Of a DNA stretch of 64,000 bases, positions 1 to 13,499 are shown one piece after another. The stretch is from assembly GCF_024763615.1 (NCBI RefSeq), contig NW_026604935.1, positions 33,263 through 97,262 on the forward strand, given 5' to 3'. The notes under the pieces are model-generated. The model was given only the letters and a program-made list of their open reading frames with translations. It ran no database searches and was not told the origin of the DNA. Within the stretch, counting starts at the first letter, position 1. Each line of letters starts with the position of its first letter. A program made the translations under genes and the position numbers. This DNA is from Phlebotomus papatasi. Taxonomy: Eukaryota; Arthropoda; Insecta; Diptera; Psychodidae.

Positions 1-479
1 TTTTATGCCAACTTTGGGGGGTCTATCTCTTCTAGTTTAGGAGATATTCGCCTCTAAAGATTTGCATACAAAATATGCCTAAAAAAATGCTTTTTTATGC
101 CAACTTTGGGGGGTCTATCTCTTCTAGTTTAGGAGATATTCGCCTTTAAAGATTTGCATACAAAATATGCCTAAAAAAAACTTTTTTTTGATGCCAACTT
201 TTGGGGGTCTATCTCTTCTAGTTTAGGAGATATTCGCCTTTAAAGATTTGCATGCAAAATATGCCTAAAAAAAATTTTTTTCGATGCCAACTTTGGGAGG
301 TCTATCTCTTCTAGTTTAGGAGATATTCGGGTTTAAAGATTTGCATACAAGATATGCCTAAAAAATTTTTTTTGATGCCAACTTTGGGGGGTCTATCTCT
401 TCTAGTTTAGGAGATATTCGCCTTTAAAGATTTGCATACAAAATATGCCTAAAAAAATTTTTTTTGATGCCAACTTTGG

Positions 480-2690
480 GGGGTCTATCTCTTCTAGTTT
501 AGGAGATATTCGCGTTTAAAGATTTGCATACAAAATATGCTTAAAAAATTTTTTTTTGATGCCAACTTTGGGGGGTCTATCTCTTCTAGTTTAGGAGATA
601 TTTGCCTTTAAAGATTTGCATACAAAATATGCCTAAAAAATTTTTTTTTATGCCAACTTTGGGGGGTCTATCTCTTCTAGTTTAGGAGATATTCGCCTTT
701 AAAGATTTGCATACAAAATATGCCTAAAAATTTTTTTTTTTGATGCCAACTTTGGGGGGTCTATCTCTTCTAGTTTAGGAGATATTCGCCTTTAAAGATT
801 TGCATACAAAATATGCCTAAAAAAATTTTTTTTTGATGTCAACTTTGGGGGGTCTATCTCTTCTAGTTTAGGAGATATTCGCCTTTAAAGATTTGCATAC
901 AAAATATGCCTAAAAAAAATTTTTTTGATGCCAACTTTGGGGGGTCTATCTCTTCTAGTTTAGGAGATATTCGCGTTTAAAGATTTGCATACAAAATATG
1001 CCTAAAAAATTTTTTTTTGATGCCAACTTTAGGGGGTCTATCTCTTCTAGTTTAGGAGATATTCGCGTTTAAAGATTTGCATACAAAATATGCCTAAAAA
1101 AATTTTTTTTGATGCCAACTTTAGAGGGTCTATCTCTTCTAGTTTAGGAGATATTCGCCTTTAAAGATTTGCATACAAAATATGCCTAAAAAATTTTTTT
1201 TGATGCCAACTTTGGGGGGTCTATCTCTTCTAGTTTAGGAGATATTCGCCTTTAAAGATTTGCATACAAAATATGCCTAAAAATTTTTTTTTTTGATGCC
1301 AACTTTGGGGGGTCTATCTCTTCTAGTTTAGGAGATATTCGCCTTTAAAGATTTGCATACAAAATATGCCTAAAAAATTTTTTTTGATGCCAACTTTGGG
1401 GGGTTTATCTCTTCTAGTTTAGGAGATATTCGCCTTTAAAGATTTGCATACAAAATATGCCTAAAAAAAATTTTTTGGATGCCAACTTTGGGGGGTCTAT
1501 CTCTTCTAGTTTAGGAGATATTCGCCTTTAAAGATTTGCATACAAAATATGCCTAAAAAATTTTTTTTGATGCCAACTTTGGGGGGTCTATCTCTTCTAG
1601 TTTAGTAGATATTCGCGTTTAAACATTTGCATACAAAATATGCTTAAAAATTTTTTTTTTGATGCCAACTTTGGGGGGTCTATCTCTTCTAGTTTAGGAG
1701 ATATTTGCCTTTAAAGATTTGCATACAAAATATGCCTAAAAAATTTTTTTTTATGCCAACTTTGGGGGGTCTATCTCTTCTAGTTTAGGAGATATTCGCC
1801 TTTAAAGATTTGCATACACAATATGCCTAAAAATTTTTTTTTTGATGCCAACTTTGGGGGGTCTATCTCTTCTAGTTTAGGAGATATTCGCCTTTAAAGA
1901 TTTGCATACAAAATATGCCTAAAAAATTTTTTTTTTGATGTCAACTTTGGGGGGTCTATCTCTTCTAGTTTAGGAGATATTCGCCTTTAAAGATTTGCAT
2001 ACAAAATATGCCTAAAAAAATTTTTTTGATGCCAACTTTGGGGGGTCTATCTCTTCTAGTTTAGGAGATATTCGCGTTTAAAGATTTGCATACAAAATAT
2101 GCCTAAAAAATTTTTTTTTGATGCCAACTTTAGGGGGTCTATCTCTTCTAGTTTAGGAGATATTCGCGTTTAAAGATTTGCATACAAAATATGCCTAAAA
2201 AAATTTTTTTTGATGCCAACTTTAGAGGGTCTATCTCTTCTAGTTTAGGAGATATTCGCCTTTAAAGATTTGCATACAAAATATGCCTAAAAAATTTTTT
2301 TTGATGCCAACTTTGGGGGGTCTATCTCTTCTAGTTTAGGAGATATTCGCCTTTAAAGATTTGCATACAAAATATGCCTAAAAATTTTTTTTTTTTATGC
2401 CAACTTTGGGGGGTCTATCTCTTCTAGTTTAGGAGATATTCGCCTTTAAAGATTTGCATACAAAATATGCCTAAAAATTTTTTTTTGATGCCAACTTTGG
2501 GGGGTTTATCTCTTCTAGTTTAGGAGATATTCGCCTTTAAAGATTTGCATACAAAATATGCGTAAAAAAAATTTTTTGGATGCCAACTTTGGGGGGTCTA
2601 TCTCTTCTAGTTTAGGAGATATTCGCGTTTAAAGATTTGCGTACAAGATATTCCTAAAAAAATTTTTTGATGCCAACTTTGGGGGGTCTA
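480..2690 (+). repeat. Tandem duplication of a 12-monomer satellite block (1,101 bp)
   Basis: Rare variants occur twice in the same order at a constant offset: GCTTAAAAA at 541 and 1644, GATGTC at 835 and 1937, TTTAGGGGG at 1028 and 2129, TTAGAGGG at 1121 and 2222, GTTTATC at 1403 and 2504, TTGGATGCC at 1477 and 2578. The offset is 1,101-1,103 bp, that is twelve monomers. A third, looser copy follows, with GTTTATC again at 3972. Exact ends are approximate because most monomers between landmarks are identical. Confidence 0.85.
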
Positions 2691-4779
2691 TCTCTTCTAG
2701 TTTAGGAGATATTCGCGTTTAAAGATTTGCATACAAGATATGCCTAAAAAAATTTTTTTTGATGCCAACTTTGGGGGGTCTATCTCTTCTAGTTTAGGAG
2801 ATATTCGCCTTTAAAGATTTGCATACAAAATATGCCTAAAAAATTAATTTTTGATGCCAATTTTAGGGGGTCTATCTCTTCTAGTTCAGGAGATATTCGC
2901 GTTTAAAGATTTACATACAAGATATGCCTAAAAAATTTTTTTTCGATGCCAACTTTGGGGGGTCTATCTCTTCTAGTTCAGGAGATATTCGCGTTTAAAG
3001 ATTTGCATACAAGATATGCCTAAAAAATTTTTTTTTGATGCCAGCTTTGGGGGGTCTATCTCTTCTAGTTTAGGAGATATTCGCCTTTAAAGATTTGCAT
3101 ACAAAATATGCCTAAAAAATTTTTTTTTGATGTTAACTTTGGGGGGTCTATCTCTTCTAGTTTAGGAGATATTCGCCTTTAAAGATTTGCATACAAAATA
3201 TGCCTAAAAAATTTTTTTTTGATGCCAACTTTGGGGGGTCTATCTCTTCTAGTTTAGGAGATATTCGCGTTTAAAGATTTGCATACAAAATATGCCTAAA
3301 AAAATTTTTTTTTGATGCCAACTTTGGGGGGTCTATCTCTTCTAGTTTAGGAGATATTCGCCTTTAAAGATTTGCATACAAAATATGCCTAAAAAAATTT
3401 TTTTTGATGCCAACTTTGGGGGGTCTATCTCTTCTAGTTTAGGAGATATTCGCCTTTAAAGATTTGCATACAAAATATGCCTAAAAAAATTTTTTTTTGA
3501 TGCCAACTTTGGGGGGTCTATCTCTTCTAGTTTAGGAGATATTCGCCTTTAAAGATTTGCATACAAAATATGCCTAAAAAAAATTTTTTTTGATGCCAAC
3601 TTTCGGGGTCTATCTCTTCTAGTTTAGGAGATATTCGCCTTTAAAGATTTGCATACAAAATATGCCTAAAAAATTTTTTTTGATGCCAACTTTAGAGGGT
3701 CTATCTCTTCTAGTTTAGGAGATATTCGCCTTTAAAGATTTGCATACAAAATATGCCTAAAAAATTTTTTTTGATGCCAACTTTGGGGGGTCTATCTCTT
3801 CTAGTTTAGGAGATATTCGCCTTTAAAGATTTGCATACAAAATATGCCTAAAAATTTTTTTTTGATGCCAACTTTGGGGGGTCTATCTCTTCTAGTTTAG
3901 GAGATATTCGCCTTTAAAGATTTGCATACAAAATATGCCTAAAAAATTTTTTTTGATGCCAACTTTGGGGGGTTTATCTCTTCTAGTTTAGGAGATATTC
4001 GCCTTTAAAGATTTGCATACAAAATATGCCTAAAAAAATTTTTTTGGATGCCAACTTTGGGGGGTCTATCTCTTCTAGTTTAGGAGATATTCGCGTTTAA
4101 AGATTTGCGTACAAGATATTCCTAAAAAAATTTTTTTTTGATGCCAACTTTGGGGGGTCTATCTCTTCTAGTTTAGGAGATATTCACCTTTAAAGATTTG
4201 CATACAAAATATGGCTAAAAAAATTTTTTTTGATGCCAACTTTGGGGGGTCTATCTCTTCTAGTTTAGGAGATATTCGCGTTTAAAGATTTGCATACAAG
4301 ATATGCCTAAAAAAATTTTTTTTGATGCCAACTTTGGGGGGTCTATCTCTTCTAGTTTAGGAGATATTCGCCTTTAAAGATTTGCATACAAAATATGCCT
4401 AAAAAATTAATTTTTGATGCCAATTTTAGGGGGTCTATCTCTTCTAGTTTAGGAGATATTCGCGTTTAAAGATTTGCATACAAGATATGCCTAAAAAATT
4501 TTTTTTGATGCCAGCTTTGGGGGGTCTATCTCTTCTAGTTTAGGAGATATTCGCCTTTAAAGATTTGCATACAAAATATGCCTAAAAAAATTTTTTTTCG
4601 ATGCCAACTTTGGGGGGTCTATCTCTTCTAGTTTAGGAGATATTCGCCTTTAAAGATTTGCATACAAAATATGCCTAAAAAAATTTTTTTTGATGCCAAC
4701 TTTGGGGGGTCTATCTCTTCTAGTTTAGGAGATATTCGCCTTTAAAGATTTGCATACAAAATATGCCTAAAAAATTTTT

Positions 4780-5510
4780 TTTTGATGTTAACTTTGGGGG
4801 GTCTATCTCTTCTAGTTTAGGAGATATTCGCCTTTAAAGATTTGCATACAAAATATGCCTAAAAAATTTTTTTTTGATGCCAACTTTGGGGGGTCTATCT
4901 CTTCTAGTTTAGGAGATATTCGCCTTTAAAGATTTGCATACAAAATATGCCTAAAAAAAATTTTTTTTTGATGCCAACTTTGGGGGGTCTATCTCTTCTA
5001 GTTTAGAAGATATTCGCCTTTAAAGATTTGCATACAAAATATGCCTAAAAAATTTTTTTTTGATGCCAACTTTGGGGGGTCTATCTCTTCTAGTTTAGGA
5101 GATATTCGCCTTTAAAGATTTGCATACAAAATATGCCTAAAAAATTTTTTTTTGATGTTAACTTTGGGGGGTCTATCTCTTCTAGTTTAGGAGATATTCG
5201 CCTTTAAAGATTTGCATACAAAATATGCCTAAAAAATTTTTTTTTGATGCCAACTTTGGGGGGTCTATCTCTTCTAGTTTAGGAGATATTCGCCTTTAAA
5301 GATTTGCATACAAAATATGCCTAAAAAAAATTTTTTTTTGATGCCAACTTTGGGGGGTCTATCTCTTCTAGTTTAGAAGATATTCGCCTTTAAAGATTTG
5401 CATACAAAATATGCCTAAAAAATTTTTTTTTGATGCCAACTTTGGGGGGTCTATCTCTTCTAGTTTAGGAGATATTCGCGTTTAAAGATTTGCATACAAA
5501 ATATGCCTAA
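4780..5510 (+). repeat. Tandem duplication of a 4-monomer satellite block (370 bp)
   Basis: The variant GATGTTAAC lies at about 4784 and again 370 bp later, and TTAGAAGATATT lies at 5003 and 5373. The monomers between are in the same order. The same GATGTTAAC type also appears singly near 3129, so this is a local doubling of an older block. Confidence 0.8.
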
Positions 5511-5599
5511 AAAAATTTTTTTTTTGATGCCAACTTTGGGGGGTCTATCTCTTCTAGTTTAGGAGATATTCGCCTTTAAAGATTTGCATACAAAATATG

Positions 5600-7740
5600 C
5601 CTAAAAAAATTTCTTTTTGATGCCAACTTTGGGGGGTCTATCTCTTCTAGTTTAGGAGATATTCGCCTTTAAAGATTTGCATACAAAATATGCCTAAAAA
5701 AATTTTTTTTTGATGCCAACTTTGGGGGGTCTATCTCTTCTAGTTTAGGAGATATTCGCCTTTAAAGATTTGCATACAAAATATGCCTAAAACAATTTTT
5801 TTTGATGCCAACTTTGGGGGGTCTACCTCTTCTAGTTTAGGAGATATTCGCCTTTAAAGATTTGCATACAAAATATGCCTAAAAAATTTTTTTTTTGATG
5901 CCAACTTTGGGGGGTCTATCTCTTCTAGTTTAGGAGATATTCGCCTTTAAAGATTTGCATACAAAATATGCCTAAAAAAATTTTTTTTGATGCCAACTTT
6001 GGGGGGTCTATCTCTTCTAGTTTATGAGATATTCGCCTTTAAAGATTTGCATACAAAATATGCCTAAAAAAATTTTTTTTGATGCCAACTTTGGGGGGTC
6101 TATCTCTTCTAGTTTAGGAGATATTCGCCTTTAAAGATTTGCATACAAAATATGCCTAAAAAATTTTTTTTTGATGCCAACTTTGGGGGGTCTATCTCTT
6201 CTAGTTTAGAAGATATTCGCCTTTAAAGATTTGCATACAAAATATGCCTAAAAAATTTTTTTTTGATACCAACTTTGGGGGGTCTATCTCTTCTAGTTTA
6301 GGAGATATTCGCGTTTAAAGATTTGCATACAAAATATGCCTAAAAAAATTTTTTTTTGATGCCAACTTTGGGGGGTCTATCTCTTCTAGTTTAGGAGATA
6401 TTCGCCTTTAAAGATTTGCATACAAAATATGCCTAAAAAAATTTCTTTTTGATGCCAACTTTGGGGGGTCTATCTCTTCTAGTTTAGGAGATATTCGCCT
6501 TTAAAGATTTGCATACAAAATATGCCTAAAAAAATTTTTTTTTGATGCCAACTTTGGGGGGTCTATCTCTTCTAGTTTAGGAGATATTCGCCTTTAAAGA
6601 TTTGCATACAAAATATGCCTAAAAAAATTTTTTTTGATGCCAACTTTCGGGGTCTATCTCTTCTAGTTTAGGAGATATTCGCCTTTAAAGATTTGCATAC
6701 AAAATATGCCTAAAAAATTTTTTTTTGATGCCAACTTTGGGGGGTCTATCTCTTCTAGTTTAGGAGATATTCGCCTTTAAAGATTTGCATACAAAATATG
6801 CCTAAAAAAATTTTTTTTTGATGCCAACTTTGGGGGGTCTATCTCTTCTAGTTTAGGAGATATTCGCCTTTAAAGATTTGCATACAAAATATGCCTAAAA
6901 ATTTTTTTTTGATGCCAACTTTGGGGGGTCTATCTCTTCTAGTTTAGGAGATATTCGCCTTTAAAGATTTGCATACAAAATATGCCTAAAAATAAATTTT
7001 TTTTGATGCCAACTTTGGGGGGTCTATCTCTTCTAGTTTAGAAGATATTCGCGTTTAAAGATTTGCATACAAAATATGCCTAAAAAAAAATTTTTTTTGA
7101 TACCAACTTTGGGGGGTCTATCTCTTCTAGTTTAGGAGATATTCGTGTTTAAAGATTTGCATACAAAATATGCCTAAAAAAAATTTTTTTTTTGATGCCA
7201 ACTTTGGGGGGTCTATCTCTTCTAGTTTAGGAGATATTCGCCTTTAAAGATTTGCATACAAAATATGCCTAAAAAAATTTTTTTTGATGCCAACTTTGGG
7301 GGGTCTATCTCTTCTAGTTTAGGAGATATTCGCCTTTAAAGATTTGCATACAAAATATGCCTAAAACAATTTTTTTTGATGCCAACTTTGGGGGGTCTAC
7401 CTCTTCTAGTTTAGGAGATATTCGCCTTTAAAGATTTGCATACAAAATATGCCTAAAAAATTTTTTTTTTGATGCCAACTTTGGGGGGTCTATCTCTTCT
7501 AGTTTAGGAGATATTCGCCTTTAAAGATTTGCATACAAAATATGCCTAAAAAAATTTTTTTTGATGCCAACTTTGGGGGGTCTATCTCTTCTAGTTTATG
7601 AGATATTCGCCTTTAAAGATTTGCATACAAAATATGCCTAAAAAAATTTTTTTTGATGCCAACTTTGGGGGGTCTATCTCTTCTAGTTTAGGAGATATTC
7701 GCCTTTAAAGATTTGCATACAAAATATGCCTAAAAAATTT
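5600..7740 (+). repeat. Satellite block duplicated at 1,574-bp offset (about 17 monomers)
   Basis: GTCTACCTC occurs at 5821 and 7395 and TTTATGAGAT at 6021 and 7595, both exactly 1,574 bp apart. The variant AAAACAATTTTTT lies just before each GTCTACC copy. The boundaries given are approximate. Confidence 0.8.
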
Positions 7741-10700
7741 TTTTTTTTATGCCAACTTTGGGGGGTCTATCTCTTCTAGTTTAGGAGATATTCGACTTTA
7801 AAGATTTGCATACAAAATATGCCTAAAAAAATTTTTTTGATGCCAACTTTGGGGGGTCTATCTCTTCTAGTTTAGGAGATATTCGCCTTTAAAGATTTGC
7901 ATACAAAATATGCCTAAAAAAATTTTTTTTTGATGCCAACTTTGGCAGGTCTATCTCTTCTAGTTTAGGAGATATTCGCGTTTAAAGATTTGCATACAAA
8001 ATATGCCTAAAAAAATTCGCCTTTTTTTTTGATGCCAACTTTGGGGGGTCTATCTCTTCTAGTTTAGGAGATATTCGCCTTTAAAGATTTGAATACAAAA
8101 TATGCCTAAAAAAATTTTTTTTTGATGCCAACTTTGGGGGTCTATCTCTTCTAGTTTAGGAGATATTCGCGTTTAAAGATTTGCATACAAAATATGCCTA
8201 AAAAATTTTTTTTTGATGCCAACTTTGGGGGGTCTATCTCTTCTAGTTTAGGAGATATTCGTGTTTAAAGATTTGCATACAAAATATGCCTACAAAATAT
8301 GCCTAAAAAAATTTTTTTTGATGCCAACTTTGGCAGGTCTATCTCTTCTAGTTTAGGAGCTATTCGCCTTTAAAGATTTGCATACAAAATATGCCTAAAA
8401 AAATTTTTTTTTGATGCCAACTTTGGCAGGTCTATCTCTTCTAGTTTAGGAGATATTCGCGTTTAAAGATTTGCATACAAAATATGCCTAAAAAAAATTT
8501 TTTTGATGCCAACTTTGGGGGGTCTATCTCTTCTAGTTTAGGAGATATTCGCCTTTAAAGATTTGCATACAAAATATGCCTAAAAATTTTTTTTGATGCC
8601 AACTTTGGGGGGTCTATCTCTTCTAGTTTAGGAGATATTCGCCTTTAAAGATTTGCATACAAAATTTGCCTAAAAAATTTTTTTTTTGATGCCAACTTTG
8701 GGGGGTCTATCTCTTCTAGTTTAGGAGATATTCGCCTTTAAAGATTTGCATACAAAATATGCCTAGAAAAATTTTTTTTGATGCCAACTTTGGGGGGTCT
8801 ATCTCTTCTAGTTTAGGAGATATTCGCCTTTAAAGATTTGCATACAAAATATGCCTAAAAAATTTTTTTTTTGATGCCAACTTTGGGGGGTCTATCTCTT
8901 CTAGTTTAGGAGATATTCGCCTTTAAAGATTTGCATATCTCTTCTAGTTTAGGAGATATTCGCCTTTAAAGATTTGCATATTTTTTTGATGCCAACTTTG
9001 GGGGGTCTATCTCTTCTAGTTTAGGAGATATTCGCGTTTAGATATTTGCATACAAAATATGCGTAAAAAATTTTTTTTGATGCCAACTTTGGAGGTCTAT
9101 CTCTTCTAGTTTAGGAGATATTCGCCTTTAAAGATTTGCATACAAAATATGCCTAAAAAATTTTTTTTTCATGCCAACTTTGGGGGGTCTATCTCTTCTA
9201 GTTTAGGAGATATTCGCCTTTAAAGATTTGCATACAAAATATGCCTAAAAAATTTTTTTTTTGATGCCAACTTTGGGGGGTCTATCTCTTCTAGTTTAGG
9301 AGATATTCGTGTTTAAAGATTTGCATACAAAATATGCATAAAAAAATTTTTTTTGATGCCAACTTTGGCAGGTCTATCTCTTCTAGTTTAGGAGATATTC
9401 GCCTTTAAAGATTTGCATACAAAATATGCCTAAAAAATTTTTTTTTTTGATGCCAACTTTGGGGGGTCTATCTCTTCTAGTTTAGGAGATATTCGCCTTT
9501 AAAGATTTGCATACAAAATATGCCTAAAAAATTTTTTTTTGATGCCAACTTTGGGGGGTCTATCTCTTCTAGTTTAGGAGATATTCGCCTTTAAAGATTT
9601 GCATACAAAATATGCCTAAAAAAAGTTTTTTTTTGATGCCAACTTTGGGGGGTCTATCTCTTCTAGTTTAGGAGATATTCGCCTTTAAAGATTTGAATAC
9701 AAAATATGCCTAAAAAAATTTTTTTTTATGCCAACTTTGGGGGGTCTATCTCTTCTAGTTTAGGAGATATTCGCCTTTAAAGATTTGCATACAAAATATG
9801 CCTAAAAAAATTTTTTTTTGATGCCAACTTTGGGGGGTCTATCTCTTCTAGTTTAGGAGATATTCGCCTTTAAAGATTTGCATACAAAATATGCCTAAAA
9901 AAATTTTTTTTGGTGCCAACTTTGGGGGGTCTATCTCTTCTAGTTTAGGAGATATTCGCCGTTAAAGATTTGCATACAAAATAAGCCTTAAAAAAATTTT
10001 TTTTGATGCCAACTTTGGGGGGTCTATCTCTTCTAGTTTAGGAGATATTCGCGTTTAAAGATTTGCATAAAAAATATGCCTAAAAAAATTTTTTTTGATG
10101 CCAACTTTGGGGGGTCTATCTCTTCTAGTTTAGGAGATATTCGCCTTTAAAGATTTGCATACAAAATATGCCTAAAAAAATTTTTTTTTGATGCCAACTT
10201 TGGGGGGTATATCTCTTCTAGTTTAGGAGATATTCGCCTTTAAAGATTTGCATACAAAATATGCCTATAAAAACTTTTTTTTGATACCAACTTTGGGGGG
10301 TCTATCTCTTCTAGCTTAGGAGATATTCGCCTTTAAAGATTTGCATACAAAATATGCCTAAAAAAATTTTTTTTTATGCCAACTTTGGGGGGTCTATCTC
10401 TTCTAGTTTAGGAGATATTCGCCTTTAAAGATTTACATACAAAATATGCCTAAAAAAATTTTTTTTTGATGCCAACTTTGGGGGGTCTATCTCTTCTAGT
10501 TTAGGAGATATTCGCCTTTAAAGATTTGCATACAAAATATGCCTAAAAAAATTTTTTTTGATGCCAACTTTGGGGGGTCTATCTCTTCTAGTTTAGGAGA
10601 TATTCGCCTTTAAAGATTTGCATACAAAATATGCCTAAAAAAATTTTTTTTTGGTGCCAACGTTGGCAGGTCTATCTCTTCTAGTTTAGGAGATATTAGC

Positions 10701-13499
10701 GTTTAAAGATTTGCATACAAAATATGCCTAAAAAAAATTTTTTTTGATGCCAACTTTGGGGGGTCTATCTCTTCTAGTTTAGGAGATATTCGCCTTTAAA
10801 GATTTGCATACAAAATATGCCTAAAAAAATTTTTTTTGATGCCAACTTTGGGGGGTCTATCTCTTCTAGTTTAGGAGATATTCGCCTTTAAAGATTTGCA
10901 TACAAAATATGCCTAAAAAAATTTTTTTTTATGCCAACTTTGGGGGGTCTATCTCTTCTAGTTTAGGAGATATTCGCCTTTAAAGATTTGCATACAAAAT
11001 ATGCCTAAAAAAAATTTTTTTTTATGCCAACTTTGGGGGGTCTATCTCTTCTAGTTTAGGAGATATTCGCCTTTAAAGATTTGCATACAAAATATTGCCT
11101 AAAAAAATGCTAAAAAAATTTTTTTTTTATGCCAACTTTGGGGGGTCTATCTCTTCTAGTTTAGGAGATATTCGCCTTTAAAGATTTGCATACAAAATAT
11201 GCCTAAAAAATTTTTTTTGATGCCAACTTTGGGGGGTCTATCTCTTCTAGTTTAGGAGATATTCGCCTTTAAAGATTTGAATACAAAATATGCCTAAAAA
11301 AATTTTTTTTTATGCCAACTTTGGGGGGTCTATCTCTTCTAGTTTAGGAGATATTCGCCTTTAAAGATTTGCATACAAAATATGCCTAAAAAAATTTTTT
11401 TGATGCCAACTTTGGGGGGTCTATCTCTTCTAGTTTAGGAGATATTCGCCTTTAAAGATTTGCATACAAAATATGCCTAAAACAATTATTTTTATGCCAA
11501 CTTTGGGGGGTCTATCTCTTCTAGTTTAGGAGATATTCGCCTTTAAAGATTTGCATACAAAATATGCCTAAAAAAATTTTTTTTGATGCCAACTTTGGGG
11601 GGTCTATCTCTTCTAGTTTAGGAGATATTCGCCTTTAAAGATTTGCATACAAAATATGCCTAAAAAAAATTTTTTTTGATGCCAACTTTGGGGGGTCTAT
11701 CTCTTCTAGTTTAGGAGATATTCGCCTTTAAAGATTTGCATACAAAATATGCCTAAAAAATTTTTTTTGATGCCAACTTTGGGGGGTCTATCTCTTCTAG
11801 TTTAGGAGATATTCGCCTTTAAAGATTTGCATACAAAATATGCCTAAAAAAATTTTTTTTGATGCCAACTTTGGGGGGTCTATCTCTTCTAGTTTAGGAG
11901 ATATTCGCCTTTAAAGATTTGCATACAAAATATGCCTAAAAAAAATTTTTTTTTGATGCCAACTTTGGGGGGTCTATCTCTTCTAGTTTAGGAGATATTC
12001 GCCTTTAAAGATTTGCATACAAAATATGCCTAAAAAATTTTTTTTTGATGCCAACTTTGGGGGGTCTATCTCTTCTAGTTTAGGAGATATTCGCGTTTAA
12101 AGATTTGCATACAAAATATGCCTAAAAAAATTTTTTTTTGATGCCAACTTTGGGGGGTCTATCTCTTCTAGTTTAGGAGATATTCGCCTTTAAAGATTTG
12201 CATACAAAATATGCCTAAAAAAATTTTTTTTGATGCCAACTTTGGGGGGTCTATCTCTTCTAGTTTAGGAGATATTCGCCTTTAAAGATTTGCATACAAA
12301 ATATGCCTAAAAAATCTTTTTTTTTGATGCCAACTTTGGGGGGTCTATCTCTTCTAGTTTAGGAGATATTCGCCTTTAAAGATTTGCATACAAAATATGC
12401 CTAAAAAATTTTTTTTTGATGCCAACTTTGGGGGGTCTATCTCTTCTAGTTTAGGAGATATTCGCCTTTAAAGATTTGCATACAAAATATGCCTAAAAAA
12501 ATTTTTTTTGATGCCAACTTTGGGGGGTCTATCTCTTCTAGTTTAGGAGATATTCGCCTTTAAAGATTTGCATACAAAATATGCCTAAAAAAATTTTTTT
12601 TGATGCCAACTTTGGGGGGTCTATCTCTTCTAGTTTAGGAGATATTCGCCTTTAAAGATTTGCATACAAAATATGCCTTAAAAAATTTTTTTTTGATGCC
12701 AACTTTGGGGGGTCTATCTCTTCTAGTTTAGGAGATATTCGCCTTTAAAGATTTGCATACAAAATATGCCTAAAAAAATTTTTTTTGATGCCAACTTTGG
12801 GGGGTCTATCTCTTCTAGTTTAGGAGATATTCGCCTTTAAAGATTTGCATACAAAATATGCCTAAAAAAATTTTTTTTGATGCCAACTTTGGGGGGTCTA
12901 TCTCTTCTAGTTTAGGAGATATTCGCCTTTAAAGATTTGCATACAAAATATGCCTAAAAAAATTTTTTTTGATGCCAACTTTGGGGGGTCTATCTCTTCT
13001 AGTTTAGGAGATATTCGCCTTTAAAGATTTGCATACAAAATATGCCTAAAAAAATTTTTTTTTGATGCCAACTTTGGGGGGTCTATCTCTTCTAGTTTAG
13101 GAGATATTCGCCTTTAAAGATTTGCATACAAAATATGCCTAAAAAAATTCGCCTTTTTTTTTGATGCCAACTTTGGGGGGTCTATCTCTTCTAGTTTAGG
13201 AGATATTCGCCTTTAAAGATTTGCATACAAAATATGCCTAAAAAAATTTTTTTTGATGCCAACTTTGGGGGGTCTATCTCTTCTAGTTTAGGAGATATTC
13301 GCCTTTAAAGATTTGCATACAAAATATGCCTAAAAAAATTTTTTTTTGATGCCAACTTTGGGGGGTCTATCTCTTCTAGTTTAGGAGATATTCGCCTTTA
13401 AAGATTTGCATACAAAATATGCCTAAAAAAATTTTTTTTGATGCCAACTTTGGGGGGTCTATCTCTTCTAGTTTAGGAGATATTCGCCTTTAAAGATTT

